From Chimonanthus salicifolius (lineage: Eukaryota > Streptophyta > Magnoliopsida > Laurales > Calycanthaceae): a DNA stretch of 64,000 nucleotides. Below the pieces are notes generated by a model that worked only from the letters and a program-made list of their open reading frames with translations, ran no database searches and had not been told where the DNA came from. The translations under genes and the position numbers were made by a program. Positions 24,574 through 36,513 of this stretch are shown here, in pieces; position 1 is the stretch's first letter; each line of letters begins with the position of its first letter. The DNA lies in the NCBI GenBank assembly GCA_013350335.1, contig CM023533.1, positions 34,280,170 through 34,344,169 on the forward strand, given 5' to 3'.

Positions 24574-25008
24574 GCATGAGTACCACTACTGTTTTTCGAT
24601 TTTTCTATACAATTGTTCAGTCATGTAGCCATTTCAAATCTAACAAGAAGACCTGATGTTACATGTTTAAGAATTAAGACACGGTAATTACATTAGAAGA
24701 ATTATGAATATCATAAGGAGTTTCACATTCATCGACAGAATTTGGATTTGTTGAAACCTTAATAGAACTTTGATAAGTGAGAGACATAAACACCACAAGG
24801 TTTGAAAGTAAATGAAACAACTTTCACTTTCCTTATATATCTTCAGGATAATTTTCTTTCTCTGTTTTTTCAGGCCACGAATGAAATGAAAGAATTTGGA
24901 TTTGTTCCACTAATTCAAATAGCAGCAGATTTATTGAATGATAGACTGCCAGAGGCAAGAGAAGCAGCTCGAAGCATTGCAAATTCAGTTTATAAGGTGT
25001 TTAGTGGA

Positions 25009-25144
25009 GATGATGAACACAAAGTGACGGGATTATCTTCCCTTGAATCTTGGCAGAGCTTGTGCTCCTCAGGGCTAGCACCCATATCAGCTCAAGCAAT
25101 GGCTAAAATAGTACCTCAGTAGATGATGAACACAAAGTGACGGG
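25009..25144. repeat. 23-bp direct repeat spanning coding end and 3' UTR of ARM gene
   Basis: GATGATGAACACAAAGTGAC GGG occurs in the last exon (25009-25031) and again starting at the G of the TAG stop (25122-25144). A long exact repeat this close suggests a recent templated copying event at the stop codon. Confidence 0.9.
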
Positions 25145-25277
25145 CCCATAACTGAGTAGTTTTGGTATCAGCTTCCTCAGTGGAAGATCAACCAATAACT
25201 TAAATATTTCCTTGGTAGTCAGAAACATTTCTTTTGCTTTTGAGAAACAATTCATGTAAAATGCTAGTTTACATAAG

Positions 25278-25283
<6 letters not shown>

Positions 25284-25319
<36 letters not shown>
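25284..25319. repeat. (CT)n microsatellite
   Basis: A pure CT run of about 36 bp, about 160 bp downstream of the ARM gene stop, probably in or near its 3' UTR. Confidence 0.95.
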
Positions 25320-25323
<4 letters not shown>

Positions 25324-25892
25324 TGACTTAATCACTTAGCAGAATCGAATCAAGTGACTTCTCAAAACTCTGATTCTCAATCAAGCTTTTTATTCCTATA
25401 CAATTTTTATTTTCTCAATCTAACTTGACTGAGTCAACGTAGGAGTTGGTGTTGATTTTCAATGTCTACTCAACAAAATTTAAAGAGAGAGATTATAGTG
25501 CTTGGATTATCAATTGATAATAAAACTTTATATACTTCATATGTATATAATCAATCACCTATCAAATAAATCTAATTATGTGAGATTCATCATTTATTTA
25601 ACATCGTATCTCATTAGAGAGTCTTGATAGTTGTACCTCTCTAACCTAACTCGTTTTTTAAGTGGAGTTCATTATTGAGACAACCAAGACTACATGGACA
25701 ACCTAGATAGACAAAACACAAAAGAAAAAAGTACAGCCAGGTGCAACCCACAACACCTTGCCCTAACTATCCCATACTGGGCCCAATCCAACCTACATAG
25801 AAACACTCCAAGCACGAACACATCATTGGCCTCTGAAGAGGTGATGAAATCAAAGGATGAAACCAAGTCATTCATGATACAAAACTTTTTCC

Positions 25893-26090
25893 CATTTTTT
25901 TTTATGACCAAAGGTGTCCAGACATCTCATCCAACTAATCTTTCTGGGCATATGGAAACCTCCTAATTTGCACACACCGGGTAAAACTACGGGGAGTGGT
26001 CCTTTGGAATTGAGCATGAATCGAACACAAGACCCTCGTTTCTTCAGGCAGGTCTGAGCCATCAAGCCAACCCCTCGGAGTTCAAAAAAA
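25893..26090 (-). mobile_element. tRNA-derived SINE with A-rich tail
   Basis: Read on the minus strand, it begins GGTTGGCTTGATGGCTCAG (A-box-like), continues to GTGTTCGATTCATGC (B-box-like), then GGACACCTTTGGTCAT followed by an A run. This head, body and A-tail layout is that of plant tRNA-derived SINEs. Partial relatives lie at 41,520-41,656 (plus), 58,539-58,675 (minus) and 44,838-44,935 (minus, internally deleted). Confidence 0.75.
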
Positions 26091-26248
26091 AAAATCCATT
26101 TTGACAAAGCATCTATAACATAATTGGATCCTCATGACAAAATTGAATCATGACAACTTGACTCCTCAAAAGGGTAGTAATCTCAATGCATGACAGGCTT
26201 GAGATCCTAGCGACCTATGCCTCTATGAAGGGTATTGAGAATTACATC

Positions 26249-26480
26249 TCAATTGTCCCCCTCGATAATCAGCCTGGGTAGCTTCATTTGAGCAACCAAA
26301 CGAAGACCCTGCAGCAAACCAATATTTTCAGCCTTCGAAGCATCAGTGGGGTTAAGATTTCTTGTGTAAGTAGCAATAATGAGACCTTCCCTATTTTGAA
26401 CCACCCCACAAACCCCCTTCTCCCTAGGATTTTTGGGCAGAACCACCAAAATTCAACTTAATCCATTTGTTCTTAGCGTG
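26249..26480 (-). pseudogene. LINE RNase H-like (RVT_3) remnant
   Basis: Read on the minus strand, WIKLNFGG, then after a frameshift NPREKGVCGVVQNREG, then ASKAENIGLLQGLRLV and LIIEGDN follow the order of the RNase H-like domain at the C-terminus of plant LINE polymerases: the first strand KLNFDG, the GVIRN turn, the AExxAL helix and the ExDS site. The frameshift near 26,440 and the short length show a dead fragment. Confidence 0.75.
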
Positions 26481-28840
26481 AAAATTGAAAAACTTAATTA
26501 ATTCATTAGGGTACATCCACATATATAGATTGATATACAATCATAAATAAACTCAAACTCTAAAACTAATTCTAAATCAAATGCATATATTTAGCCATAG
26601 TAAGTTTGCAATTATTGAACTAGATAACTGGATAATCCAACGCTAGGTGACGCCATATGGTGGAGCATTAGCAGATCGACGGTGAAGATGTGCTGGTGAA
26701 TCCAAGAACAAAATCAACATATCACGTGTGTAGAGCAAACTCGGATGAATAACAACAAACATATATCAGAGTTCTGGTACATGAGATCAACCGTTACCAC
26801 AACGATCAGATCCAACATATAGATAACCCAAACTAGGCCACAAAGCAATGACTAGTGAATACAACTACAGCATCAAAGGATGGAAGTGATGGTGACTGAG
26901 ATATGATAACGACAAAATTTGAACCAATAGTAAGGACAATTTAAATAAATAAAATATGATAAACACTATACACTTCTAGTTGGGAACCAAATGCCTCTTG
27001 CCTCACCAAATTCTGTTTGCCTCAATATGCCTGGATGTCAGAAAGGTAGGAGCATGGTAACTGAGAACTCTTGATCATCTGGCTAACAATCCCATGGGTA
27101 TTGTAGGATGAAATTTCCGACAAACGCTCCCTCTCAATACCATCCAAAAAAGCATATTTTTTGTTGCTGCCTCAAAACTATAGGATGAGGATCAATATTT
27201 GTCCTGGTTCTGCAAGTTCGTTTTTTTTTTTAATCTCAGAATGGTGCATGATCGTGGGCAGAGGGTGTTGGCTTGTAGCAGAGAACAGAGAACAGAGAAC
27301 AAATAGGGGCAAACCAACGAGAACTCAAAGAACAAATGCGAAGCCTAGGGCAAAGCGACTATGGATTCGTGTCCCATCGGAAATGCCAAAATTAGGTCTG
27401 AATCAGATTAAAGATGCAGACGGATACTGATGTGGAGAGGCGGGAATTGATGTGGTGGTCGGAGAAAATTCTCTCTGTTGAAAAACTTGATGCCCCGGGA
27501 ATTTTTATTAATTCATTAGAGTTTATCCAAATTTGAATAGATGATCATTAGATTCATTGTTTGCACTACGAATAAGACAATTAGTACCGATCCTTAAACC
27601 TCTTCTTTGAAGATTATCTTCTGTAGGAAGAGCATTGTTCAAAAGTTTCTAAAGGAACAGACGGCCATTCTGAGGAATAGAAAGACTCCAAGTGGCCATC
27701 CAGTGAAGTTGGGTTCCCTCCTCAAAATGAATTATTTTTTTTTGTTAGGCACTGCTAACAGTACAAGTACCAGAGGAGAACATCAATTTGGATACTTAGA
27801 AAAAAAAAATTAAGATTAAGGTGTCCAAGCCTTTCAGAGTATCCGACTAATATTTAGAGCACGTACAAACATCTTTATCCACACACACGAATAATATTAC
27901 AGAGTGACCCTTTTAATAGGACTCTATTTCCACACATTGATAACATTATAGTGATTTGAATCGAGACTTCATACATCTTACACATGTTCTTGTTCTTGAC
28001 TGCTAAGTTAACCCTCATGAATTTTGGATGCTTAGAATTTGATTTCCGATCCTTTTTCCAGAGATCTGATTAATTATTTCCATATTCCTTCAGTCATGGT
28101 TTTCCCCAGATTGTAATTCAGAAACCAATTATGTATTTTGTATCTGACTAATGGGAGCTTGGAGTTGAAGATCCTCATGATTAATATCTGGAATCCACAA
28201 ATCCTCCCATATCTTAATTGGCTATCATTTCCAATAGTCCAAGCATAGTTCTCATTTGTCTTTGATCAACTCCTTCAAATGGCCTCTATGATTATCTGAA
28301 GCCTCCTTCGCCTTCTCCTTTGTACCCACCTCCACCGCCAACCAAAAATTGCGTGTCCACCGTTTTCCTCTGTTCCCGTTTTCTAAGTCCTGCCAAGAAA
28401 AATTAGAAAAAAAAAAAGGTAATTAAAGAAAGGATCAGGTCCAATTTGAATTAGATTCAACTTAAGTCGGACTGACTCGAACTCAAACTCTGAATGAACT
28501 AATATGACCCATTTAAATTATACTTTGATCCAGGACAAAAAAAAATATAATTTATTTTTAATTTCAGTTGAGTTAGGGTCATACTCTCTATAATCCTACC
28601 CATCCGATAACTAACAAGATCTCCTAAAACTCTTTCTCACATTGCTTTGATGAAAATGGCCAAAGGCTGTCACTTAGACTCACATAAATGAGTAAGTTTG
28701 AAAAGCCTTACTTGTATATGGTGAAATTTCATATCGATTAAATAAGAGAAGACGTCTTTTTTAAGGCTTTCAAATTTTCACATTTATTTAATAATGAAAA
28801 CTCATTGGTTAGATCAATTGACTTTAAACGGCAAATTACT
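26481..28840. other. Intergenic DNA, no recognised gene
   Basis: Short open frames exist (27,161-27,430 plus; a 45-codon stretch at about 27,020-27,155 minus) but show no known domain. A GAACAGAGAACAGAGAACA triplet repeat is at 27,281-27,301. TTAATTCATTAG recurs at about 26,495 and 27,508. Confidence 0.4.
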
Positions 28841-28849
28841 GTCAAATTG

Positions 28850-28941
28850 AATATATATATATATATATATATAATTCACAGCAGATAAGTGGGTGTTAAT
28901 AAGAAATTTGGTCCATTAGGCATGTTCTTAGAGGATCATTG

Positions 28942-28972
<31 letters not shown>
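28850..28972. repeat. Two (AT)n microsatellites
   Basis: AT runs at about 28,850-28,873 and 28,943-28,972, separated by 70 bp of unique sequence. Confidence 0.95.
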
Positions 28973-28975
<3 letters not shown>

Positions 28976-29108
28976 TTATTTAATGATCTTCTAAAATTAA
29001 CTTTTCACTACGATTATATTTTTGCATTGGAGACTTGTTTTTATAGATGCTCTTTCCCTTAAAACTAGGACTTTTCTTTTAAAACTAGGAGTGGAATTTT
29101 TTTACACC

Positions 29109-29306
29109 AGCGATCCTCCCACGGGCATTTTATATAATCCGACATGGGTTTTACTGTATTGCCCATTTTACCCTTCGAATTGGCTCGCCGAACCCTTTAC
29201 TGTAAGTGATTCGAAGAGTTTAGCTAGCCGATTCGAAGGGGAAAATGGGCAATACAATAAAACCCGTGTCGGGTTACACAAAATGTCCGTGGGAGGATCA
29301 CTATCT
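29109..29306. mobile_element. Short palindromic MITE (family F1)
   Basis: About 198 bp, nearly all palindromic: AGCGATCCTCCCACGGGCAT at the left and GTCCGTGGGAGGATCACTAT at the right, with inner arms GCCCATTTTACCCTTCGAAT and ATTCGAAGGGGAAAATGGGC. This is the most compact member of the family and shows its hairpin form best. Confidence 0.8.
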
Positions 29307-30246
29307 AATTTTTTATCCGACTAATGAACCTACCGAACCTAATAAAAGAAAAGGTTGGGGTCATGCATTTCTTTAAAAATTTTAAATTGATCCAATTTGA
29401 TGTGACTCGAAATAATTTTGAGCTATGTTGGATAAAAGGGTCCCAAACCTGAACCTGGTACGAACATGAGCCGAATTGAATTGAAATAATTTATTTACCT
29501 ATTAATTTTAGCTCATGTACCTCATCAAATTAAAAAATCTTATCATATTGTCTCAATTTTCCATATCTCAATATACTTATGTTAAAAGAGGGAGGTGTTA
29601 AGCTCGAGTCCTCATGGCCTAACCTGATGCATCCTAAAGAGAATGAGTATCACTCGTGAGGGTTTTACGCTGGATTTCCCACGGTTTTCCATACGTAATT
29701 TTTTTTTTTTAAAAAAGGAAAGCTCCTTTATTTTTTCATTTTATATTTAAAATGATTTTTCTCTAGTTTTAATTTTTTTTAACATTTTTATATAAAATTG
29801 GGTCGAGTCAAGTTTGGCCGAACTGACTAAAATAAATTAGAGTCGGGTAAAGTTGTGTTAGATAAAAGCTAATCTAACATGAACCTAACCTGACCCATTA
29901 AAGCAATATAGATAAATCCAATTATATATTTAATTGCGTCAAATTAAACTGAACCACGACCTAATTTAAACTGACGGATTTTTGAGGTTTTAAAATAAGT
30001 TAAATTATCGACGGATTAAAAGAGACCAAAATATATGTTAGGTTGAAAAATATACAATAATGTTTTTTTTTTATCAGTAGCATCAATTGTCAAATAAAAG
30101 TGAAATGAGAGAGTTACGAAAGAACAATTCAGAGGCCCTCTGACCATCAAAATGCATGGCGCTAACAAAAATATATTTTATATTTCATTTGTCTTAGATC
30201 GATAGTTAGAATGTTAGATATGTAATTTATTGTAAAACAACTTTAG

Positions 30247-30543
30247 ACCGACATGAATATTTTGTGTAATTCGACACAGGCTTTAGTTTATTGTCAATTT
30301 TATCTTTTGCATGATCAGTAAAATTTCGGCGAGCCGATTTACTGTTTATACAAATTTCGCATACCTGATTTTACTGTTCATGCGAAAGATAAACTTGGAG
30401 AACCGGCAAAAGTAAAATTTTGGTAAGCCGATTTTATTATTTATACGAAAGGTTGGTGAACCGATTTTGTGAAGGATAAAATTGGCAAGAAACTAAAATC
30501 TGTGTCTCGTTACACAAACCTCCCGTGAGAGGATCGTTATCCT
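30247..30543. mobile_element. Palindromic MITE (family F1), left end decayed
   Basis: The right end CTCCCGTGAGAGGATCGTTATCCT and inner TAAAATTGGCAA match family F1. The left end begins inside the arm (GACATGAATATTTTGTGTAA) and lacks the GATCCTCC terminus. The interior has ATTTTACTGTTCATGCGAAA units like those of the copy at 1,434. Confidence 0.65.
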
Positions 30544-31269
30544 AACCCTATGTGATAGGCCCTACGCTATTAGGTAGAATAGATAAACGATTTTATAAAT
30601 AATATAAATTTGAAAAGATCTTTTGTTCTGCCACATATTAAGTTAGTACCTAAATAAAAAGTTCTCTAAATAAAATGGTAACAAGGCACTGGAAAGATCA
30701 GTCTTTGAATAAGTGTACTATTGAAAATTATCACCATTGAATAAATAACGTTATACTTTTAAAGATTATAAAGTTAAAAAATTAATAATAATTTTAATTA
30801 ATTAAATTTTAATTTAGAAAGTTATAACTCAACTAATTTAATTAAAGTGATTTTTTATAAGCTACAATTTTCAAAAATAATATTTTCAATCAAACATCAT
30901 CACTTTATTTGATAAACTATATACCTTTAAGTGTTCAGTGTAATTTCTGTTACAGAATTTTTTACTTCAGCAGTTTCCTCACGCATCATTCAAGTGTGCA
31001 GAGACCCGACCCGGATCTGCGGCACTTACGAAACGAGGATTTTCGCGGCAATCGTCGGTATCAAACATAGTTGCACAGTTACAGACTAGGGTTTATCTTA
31101 TTCGAGATTTTGGCCATTTTTTCTAACTTCTATTGACTACCAATTCCACTTGCCAGGGCCGCGTCTTGATGCCGCGGGTTTTCTGACCAAATCCAAACAC
31201 AATCACCTACCAATCTGGTGCAGAGTGAAAGTAAGTAATCAGCCTCCACGCTCCTTCCTCCAATACATT

Positions 31270-31712
31270 ATAAAGTTCAGTTTGGATGCATGGTGGGGAA
31301 ACTACTTTCCTCGTATGTTCCTTTCAATGCATCCAAACAAGGAGAGAGAGAGAGATGGAAAGGAAAGAATTTTCTGGAAAATGACCATCTCTAGGAACAA
31401 TTATGAATGGGTTTGCGGAAAGATATGTTTTTATCCAACAGAATTGAGAAAGATGGAAAGGAAATAACTTTTCTGGAAATTAACCATCCTTAACAAAACT
31501 AGAAATGACTTTGTCAAGAAAATGTTTTTTTTTTGGGGGAAGTTTTTTTGGGGAAGTGCTTTCCTTTCCTTGTATCCAAACAGAGCTGAGAGAGATGAAA
31601 TACAAAGAACTTTTCCAGTAAATAACCATCTTTACCCAAAAATTAGAATTAGATTTATTAAAAGTGGTTCTTTGTCCAGGAAAGTTTTTCCCCCTTTCCA
31701 TGCATCACTCAG
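31270..31712. mobile_element. MITE-like repeat with GTTTGGATGCATGG ends
   Basis: The left part GTTTGGATGCATGGTGGGGA is mirrored at the right by CCCCCTTTCCATGCATCACT. In between, GGAAAGGAAAGAATTTTCTG, ATGGAAAGGAAATAACTTTTC and related units repeat. Just upstream (30,960-31,245) a GC-richer stretch with a possible splice donor (GAAAGTAAGTAA) may be a captured gene fragment, but I do not recognise it. Confidence 0.5.
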
Positions 31713-33552
31713 AGAATGCTAAAGTAACAGATTATATTACTTTAGCTTAATGTAACATAAAATGCGTTTTAGACATGTGGCTTATTGCGGGCTGGCGGAT
31801 CTCACATAGGGAATGAAGCATTGTGAAGTATGCTAGAACAAAAAATTGAGACTAAAGTAATTGGTAGTCGTCCGATTAAATTCTTTGAAATTGGTAACTT
31901 CTCACCATTGATTTTGATGTATTTGAAAGTAATCGCTAGAATTAGCCTTTTGCCTTAAATTTTGGTTTTAGAGTAGGTCACAATGATTCTTTCGATACAA
32001 TGGGATGCGTTGGCCTATTACATATTATATGTCAAAAATATACTTTAAGTTAATTTAAGTTGATCCCAACTCATAGAAGAACTACTAATCTAGCACATGC
32101 TTGTCATTTTACTAAAGTTACAAGAGGCCTCTATCTTAAAGGCGCCTCCTCTCTGGTCCATATGCATTAAACATTGTAATTTTGAAAAGGAACAAAATAC
32201 CTGTACATTTTATATGTTCTTTGCCTCTCATTTACTTCTCTGTGCATGTCTCTCTTCACTCCATCAAATGAGTAGCTTTGTAGAGAATAGTGCTTGTGTT
32301 CTTTTTTTTTTCCTAAAAAGATTTCACATTTTTCATGAATTACGCACTATATGGGTGAGAGAGAAAAATCTATGGACAACAATTTAAGAAAAACTCCTTC
32401 ATCTAATTATCATAGATTGATGACGTAACGCCCCGCCCTTTTCACTCGCTTTAATCCGAAAATTAGAGTCTATTTTTTTTTTAATAGAAGAGTGAGAGAG
32501 AGCGGGACGTCACGACGCGAGCTAAGTCCGAGCTTCCAAAGCCCGACCCTTAACTGGCCAACCATACTTGTGCGTGGACCAAGTCTACTAAAATGGTTCA
32601 CACGTACTCAAGTTAACTTGCGGAATAAATCATACATGCGGAAATACAATACGATAACAATCCCATTCCAATTTAGATAGCAAAGTAGTCCAACACTCAA
32701 CCATACTTATCATAACTTAAATATCCAAACATTAACCATCCAATCCATAACAAATATACCTACGTTATTATAATTCCGAATGCTAGCTTATTTAAATACA
32801 TAGTCCATGAATAACTTAAACAAAATATAACTTAATCATCGAAGCTCCTAAGCTTGACTCCGATCCCGTTCCTTGTTCCATTCATTCCCTGTGTCATCAA
32901 CTAGGGTAGAAGTAGGGCGTTAGAATAACGCGCCCAGTAGGAATTCTAAATAGGGCTAACACATGGGTTAGTAACAAAATCACATATAATATCATATCAT
33001 CAAAATCATATGAAATCATGCCATGCCATATGACTTATGCAATGAGTCCCACCCATCACAATACTTGTAACCTCTTGATGGAATTCTCTTCGTCAAGGAA
33101 TTCCCACAGTGGTCTTTCGGACGCCCTGACGGAGTGTGGCCTCTGGATTCTTTTTGATGGGATTATACACATCAAAGTCTTCTCGCGATTGCCTTACGGA
33201 CGTCCCGACGGAGCGTGGCCTCTGGTTACAAACTTCCCTCCCATTCCATGCATGAGATGTATATGTCTATATGCTATGTAATTTAAATAACCATAGCATT
33301 AAAAACTCCACATTTGAAACATAATATATTTACAACATAAATCAGCAAAATAAAGATAAAACCATATTACATAACCATGTTCCAATGAGGTAGAATCCTA
33401 CCCAAGACAACTAAGGTGTCCTTGAGCTTTAATCCGGCAACCGATCACGATCGTGCCCCCGTTGTGTAGTCCCATTACCTTATAACATATCCATGAATTA
33501 AACCAATAACCCATTTGATTTGTAATGGTTTCTCAGTCCAAAAACACAACTT

Positions 33553-34884
33553 GTGGGGTTTGGCCATACACCATGGCCGAACCTCACTTTGATTTTAACC
33601 CTTAGTCCACTAAATTCCAACTTTGTGGGGTTCGGCCATACAACATGGCCGAACCTCATCGTCTTGATTTTTGGTCCCTCTTTCAAAATCACTTGATCCT
33701 TTTAATTAAATCCAATCACCAATCCATTAATCTAATTATCCATACATTAACCTTTTAACACATACATCAACATAAGTCCATAAAAAAATTCCTTAGTGGG
33801 GTTCGGCCATACAACATGGCCGAACCTCACTCCCTTGGTTTTATGCTCATCTTTCAACCCTTTGATCTTTTAAGTTAGATACAAGATCATGACCTCTTGA
33901 TTCATACATCTAATCACTTGTACCACCATTGTTTATCATTGATTACCATTTAAATCCGCCAAATATTTTCCATGGGGTTTGGCCATACACCATGGCTGAA
34001 CCCATAGTTCATCCTTTTCACCCTTAATTACATCCTTACCATTGTTTTATCTATGGCTGTCCATTCCGTTCATTTAAGACATACTTAGGCTAGTAAATAT
34101 TCCACAAACATGGTTCATGGGGTTCGGCCATACACCATGGCCAAACCCATGATCTTTCATTTTAGCCTATATTTACCTTTTTGCCATTATTCTTTCCATG
34201 ACTAAACTCTCCTATCATTTTTACATATCTAGGTCCATAATTTACCCATAAACATAAATCCATAGATGGTCCACTAATCATGACATACAACCTTAATAAA
34301 TCCCTAACAAATGTCTCCATTCCATAACTTGATAACCATTTATTTACACATGCATATAACCCTAAATGACCCATAGTATGGTTCATCAAATCAAGATATA
34401 ATACCAATTGACCATTTAAAAATGGTGCATGGGGTTCGGCCATACACCATGGCCGAACCCATGATGTCTCATTTTCCCATCTTCTCCTTTAATTATTTAC
34501 GATCTTTAATACATAACACAAGTCCCTCCATGAGAAATTTAATCATAACCTTAGGTCATCCTTTTCAACCCAAGAATCCATAATTCATCCATTACATTTC
34601 TTCATGGGGTTCGGCTTCATACTATGGCCGAACCCATGGTACATGGTTCCTTACCATTTACCACCTTTGAGACCCCTTTTAAAATGATTAATATTATTCC
34701 ATTGTTTCCCTCCTTTAGAACTCTTTAAAGTCACCAACATAAATCTATATACAACCTTTTAAAATTATCAATAGTCTTCCATGGATGGCCGAACCCTATG
34801 GCTCATCACCTTCTCTCATAGCTTAAATTGGCATGATCACATTCTTTGATGGGGTTCAGCCATACATCATGGCCGAACCTCATC
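33553..34884. repeat. Array of at least eight 35-bp palindromes in the solo LTR
   Basis: The arms GGGTTCGGCCAT and ATGGCCGAACCC around ACACC recur near 33553, 33625, 33796, 33971, 34116, 34428, 34603 and 34848, with a half copy at 34,783 and a weak one at 34,922. Spacing varies from about 70 to 310 bp. Variants such as GGGTTTGG paired with CCGAACC allow G-U pairing in RNA. Confidence 0.9.
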
Positions 34885-35426
34885 CACCCCTTTTATCTTT
34901 GAGGGTTCTTATACTTAGAACTTAGGGTTTGGTCATGCAATGACCAACCCATGATCCTTAATCATCTTTTCTTACTTAATAAAAACTCATGGAGTACTTA
35001 CCGATTCCGCGACTCCTCCGGTTTCTTTCACTCCTTCTTGCTCTTCCAATCGTCCTCTTCCTTAGCCTTTTCTTCCTCCTTGATCCTTAGCCGAAGTTGA
35101 TCTTGATGAAGTCCCTTGAAGTGGTTCGGCCAAGAGATATATGTTTGAGAGAGGTAGAGTAGCTTGGGATAGAAAGAACTCCAAGTCCTTGTCTTGAGGG
35201 TAATCGGCCTTGTGTGAGAGGAAGAGAACCTTGAGATGAAGCTCTAAGTCTTGAGGAGTGGTCGGCCAAGAGAGTGTTTGAAGGAGAGAAAACAGCCAAG
35301 AGGGAGAGGGAGGGAGTGAGATGAAACTCCACTCTTTTCTTGGTTAATGAAATTCAGCCCAAGGTTAGTGTCCTTTGGTGACGCCCCTTGTAACTCCCAA
35401 ACTCCTTTACTTCCTTCCTTAGTGCT

Positions 35427-36070
35427 TCCCTTGGGGGTTTCATCCATGAGATGAAACTCCCAAGGCTCCAATGGTGTTGTCTTGCTTGAATTGGGTCACC
35501 ACTCCAAAACCGTCCTCCTCCCATTTAATTCCCATATGGGGGTTTCATCCATGGGGTGAAACTCCCATGTGTCCAATGGTGTGCCTTCACTTGGCCTGTG
35601 TAACCGTCCACCTCCCATTGGTGTTCCATCTTGGGGGTTTCATCCATAAGATGAAACTCCAAGGCCCCCAATGGTGTTGCCTTGTTTGAATGGTGTAACC
35701 TCCACCAACCTTTCTCCTCCCATTAATGGTTCATTTGGAGGTTTCATGCATGAGATGAAACACTCCCACCATTGACCCTTGGGTTTCCATCTTGAGATGG
35801 AAACCCTCCATGCTTAAAACGTGTGCCATGGTTGAATTGTGTAATAACCACAAAACAGTCCACCTCCCATTAGTGATACAATTTGGAGTTTCATTCTATG
35901 AAATGAAACTCCCATCTTTCCAACATGTGCTAAGGTTAAGCCTTGTGTAACCTCCAAAACCCTTTCATCTCCCCATTAATGATTCATTTGGAGTTTCATG
36001 CATGAGATGAAACTCCCATGCATCCAACGTGTAACCATTAGGTTTGACCTCATGAGATGTAACTTTCCAT
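35427..36070. repeat. Second palindrome array (GTTTCATCC-ATGAGATGAAAC) in the solo LTR
   Basis: GGTTTCATCCATGAGATGAAACTCCCA-like units recur about eight times (near 35,437, 35,544, 35,637, 35,741, 35,790, 35,887, 35,994 and 36,049), separated by AATGGTGT or CAACGTGT spacers of about 50-100 bp. GTTTCAT and ATGAAAC form short hairpins. Confidence 0.85.
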
Positions 36071-36513
36071 TTTATCACCTAACTCACTTTATATGAAAGT
36101 CCCATTATCTTCCATCCAACTCATCTTCTTAACTCCACTCACCACTTTACTTTAACTCATTCAACTCACTTAAAATCAACTCATTTCCTTGATTCTATTT
36201 CCAATTTAATTCAGCCCCACATAGTTTAAACTTGAACTTACTTGGTGGTCAACCAAGTCAACCACGACCCATTGGGTCCCAATTGGCCATTTTGACCCAT
36301 TTAACAACTTTTGACCCAATTAACAATCTTGCCCCAATTGAATACATCTTACCCATTTAATTTCAATTGAACCTTATCCAATATCCGTTGGGTCTTAATT
36401 AGGCAATTGACCCAACACCTTACCCATCTAAGGTCCATATACATTAATTCATAAATTAAATGGACAATTTCCATATATATCCCTAGCTTGAAAATACGGG
36501 GTGTTACAGATGA

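Larger units (their letters stand above)
16834..25122 (+). pseudogene. ARM/TOG-like protein gene, 5 exons, exon 1 frameshifted
   Basis: Encodes a small all-helical ARM/TOG-type protein, related to plant proteins often annotated as TOGARAM1-like; a microtubule role is suggested by that naming only. Exons: 16834-17021, 20548-20654, 22925-23072, 24142-24336 and 24874-25122 (TAG). Every junction is GT-AG and exons 2-5 are one intact frame of 232 codons, including LNDTRRLALHHSS, SPRSALIKTSIMASADIF, KASQDKKFVCEEAERTLQ and LNDRLPEAREAARSIANS, all familiar family blocks. Exon 1 starts MALRSLDNAL as in the family, but then shifts frame and hits TAA at 16,891. The KKVAKIVGPLKSP family block follows in another frame. 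It looks as if a few codons plus a partial codon were lost between them. The corrected frame has no ATG before exon 2. Either the gene is dying, or it starts inside exon 2, or the base sequence has an error. Confidence 0.85.
32424..36508. mobile_element. Solo LTR, 4,085 bp, of a Ty3/gypsy-like retrotransposon
   Basis: The ends CGTAACGCCCCG...CGGGGTGTTACA match the TGTAACACCCC...GGGGTGTTACA termini of large plant LTRs (first base mutated T to C). It is flanked by perfect 5-bp duplications GATGA (32419-32423 and 36509-36513), the size made by retroviral-type integrases. No gag, protease, reverse transcriptase or integrase is present, and no second LTR, so this looks like a solo LTR left by LTR-LTR recombination. 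It contains two families of repeated palindromes (33,553-34,884 and 35,427-36,070). A related LTR end lies inverted at 42,595-42,803. Confidence 0.75.

Noticed and set aside
27161..27430. 89-codon frame
   Set aside because: Low-complexity, with a GAACAGA repeat and no domain; no conserved counterpart in the window.
31150..31467. 105-codon frame
   Set aside because: It crosses the GC-rich island into a MITE-like repeat with AG-runs; no recognisable protein.
33553..34884. Evenly styled palindromes resembling a CRISPR array
   Set aside because: Spacing is irregular (70-310 bp), spacers are not unique short inserts, no cas genes are present, and the context is a plant LTR.
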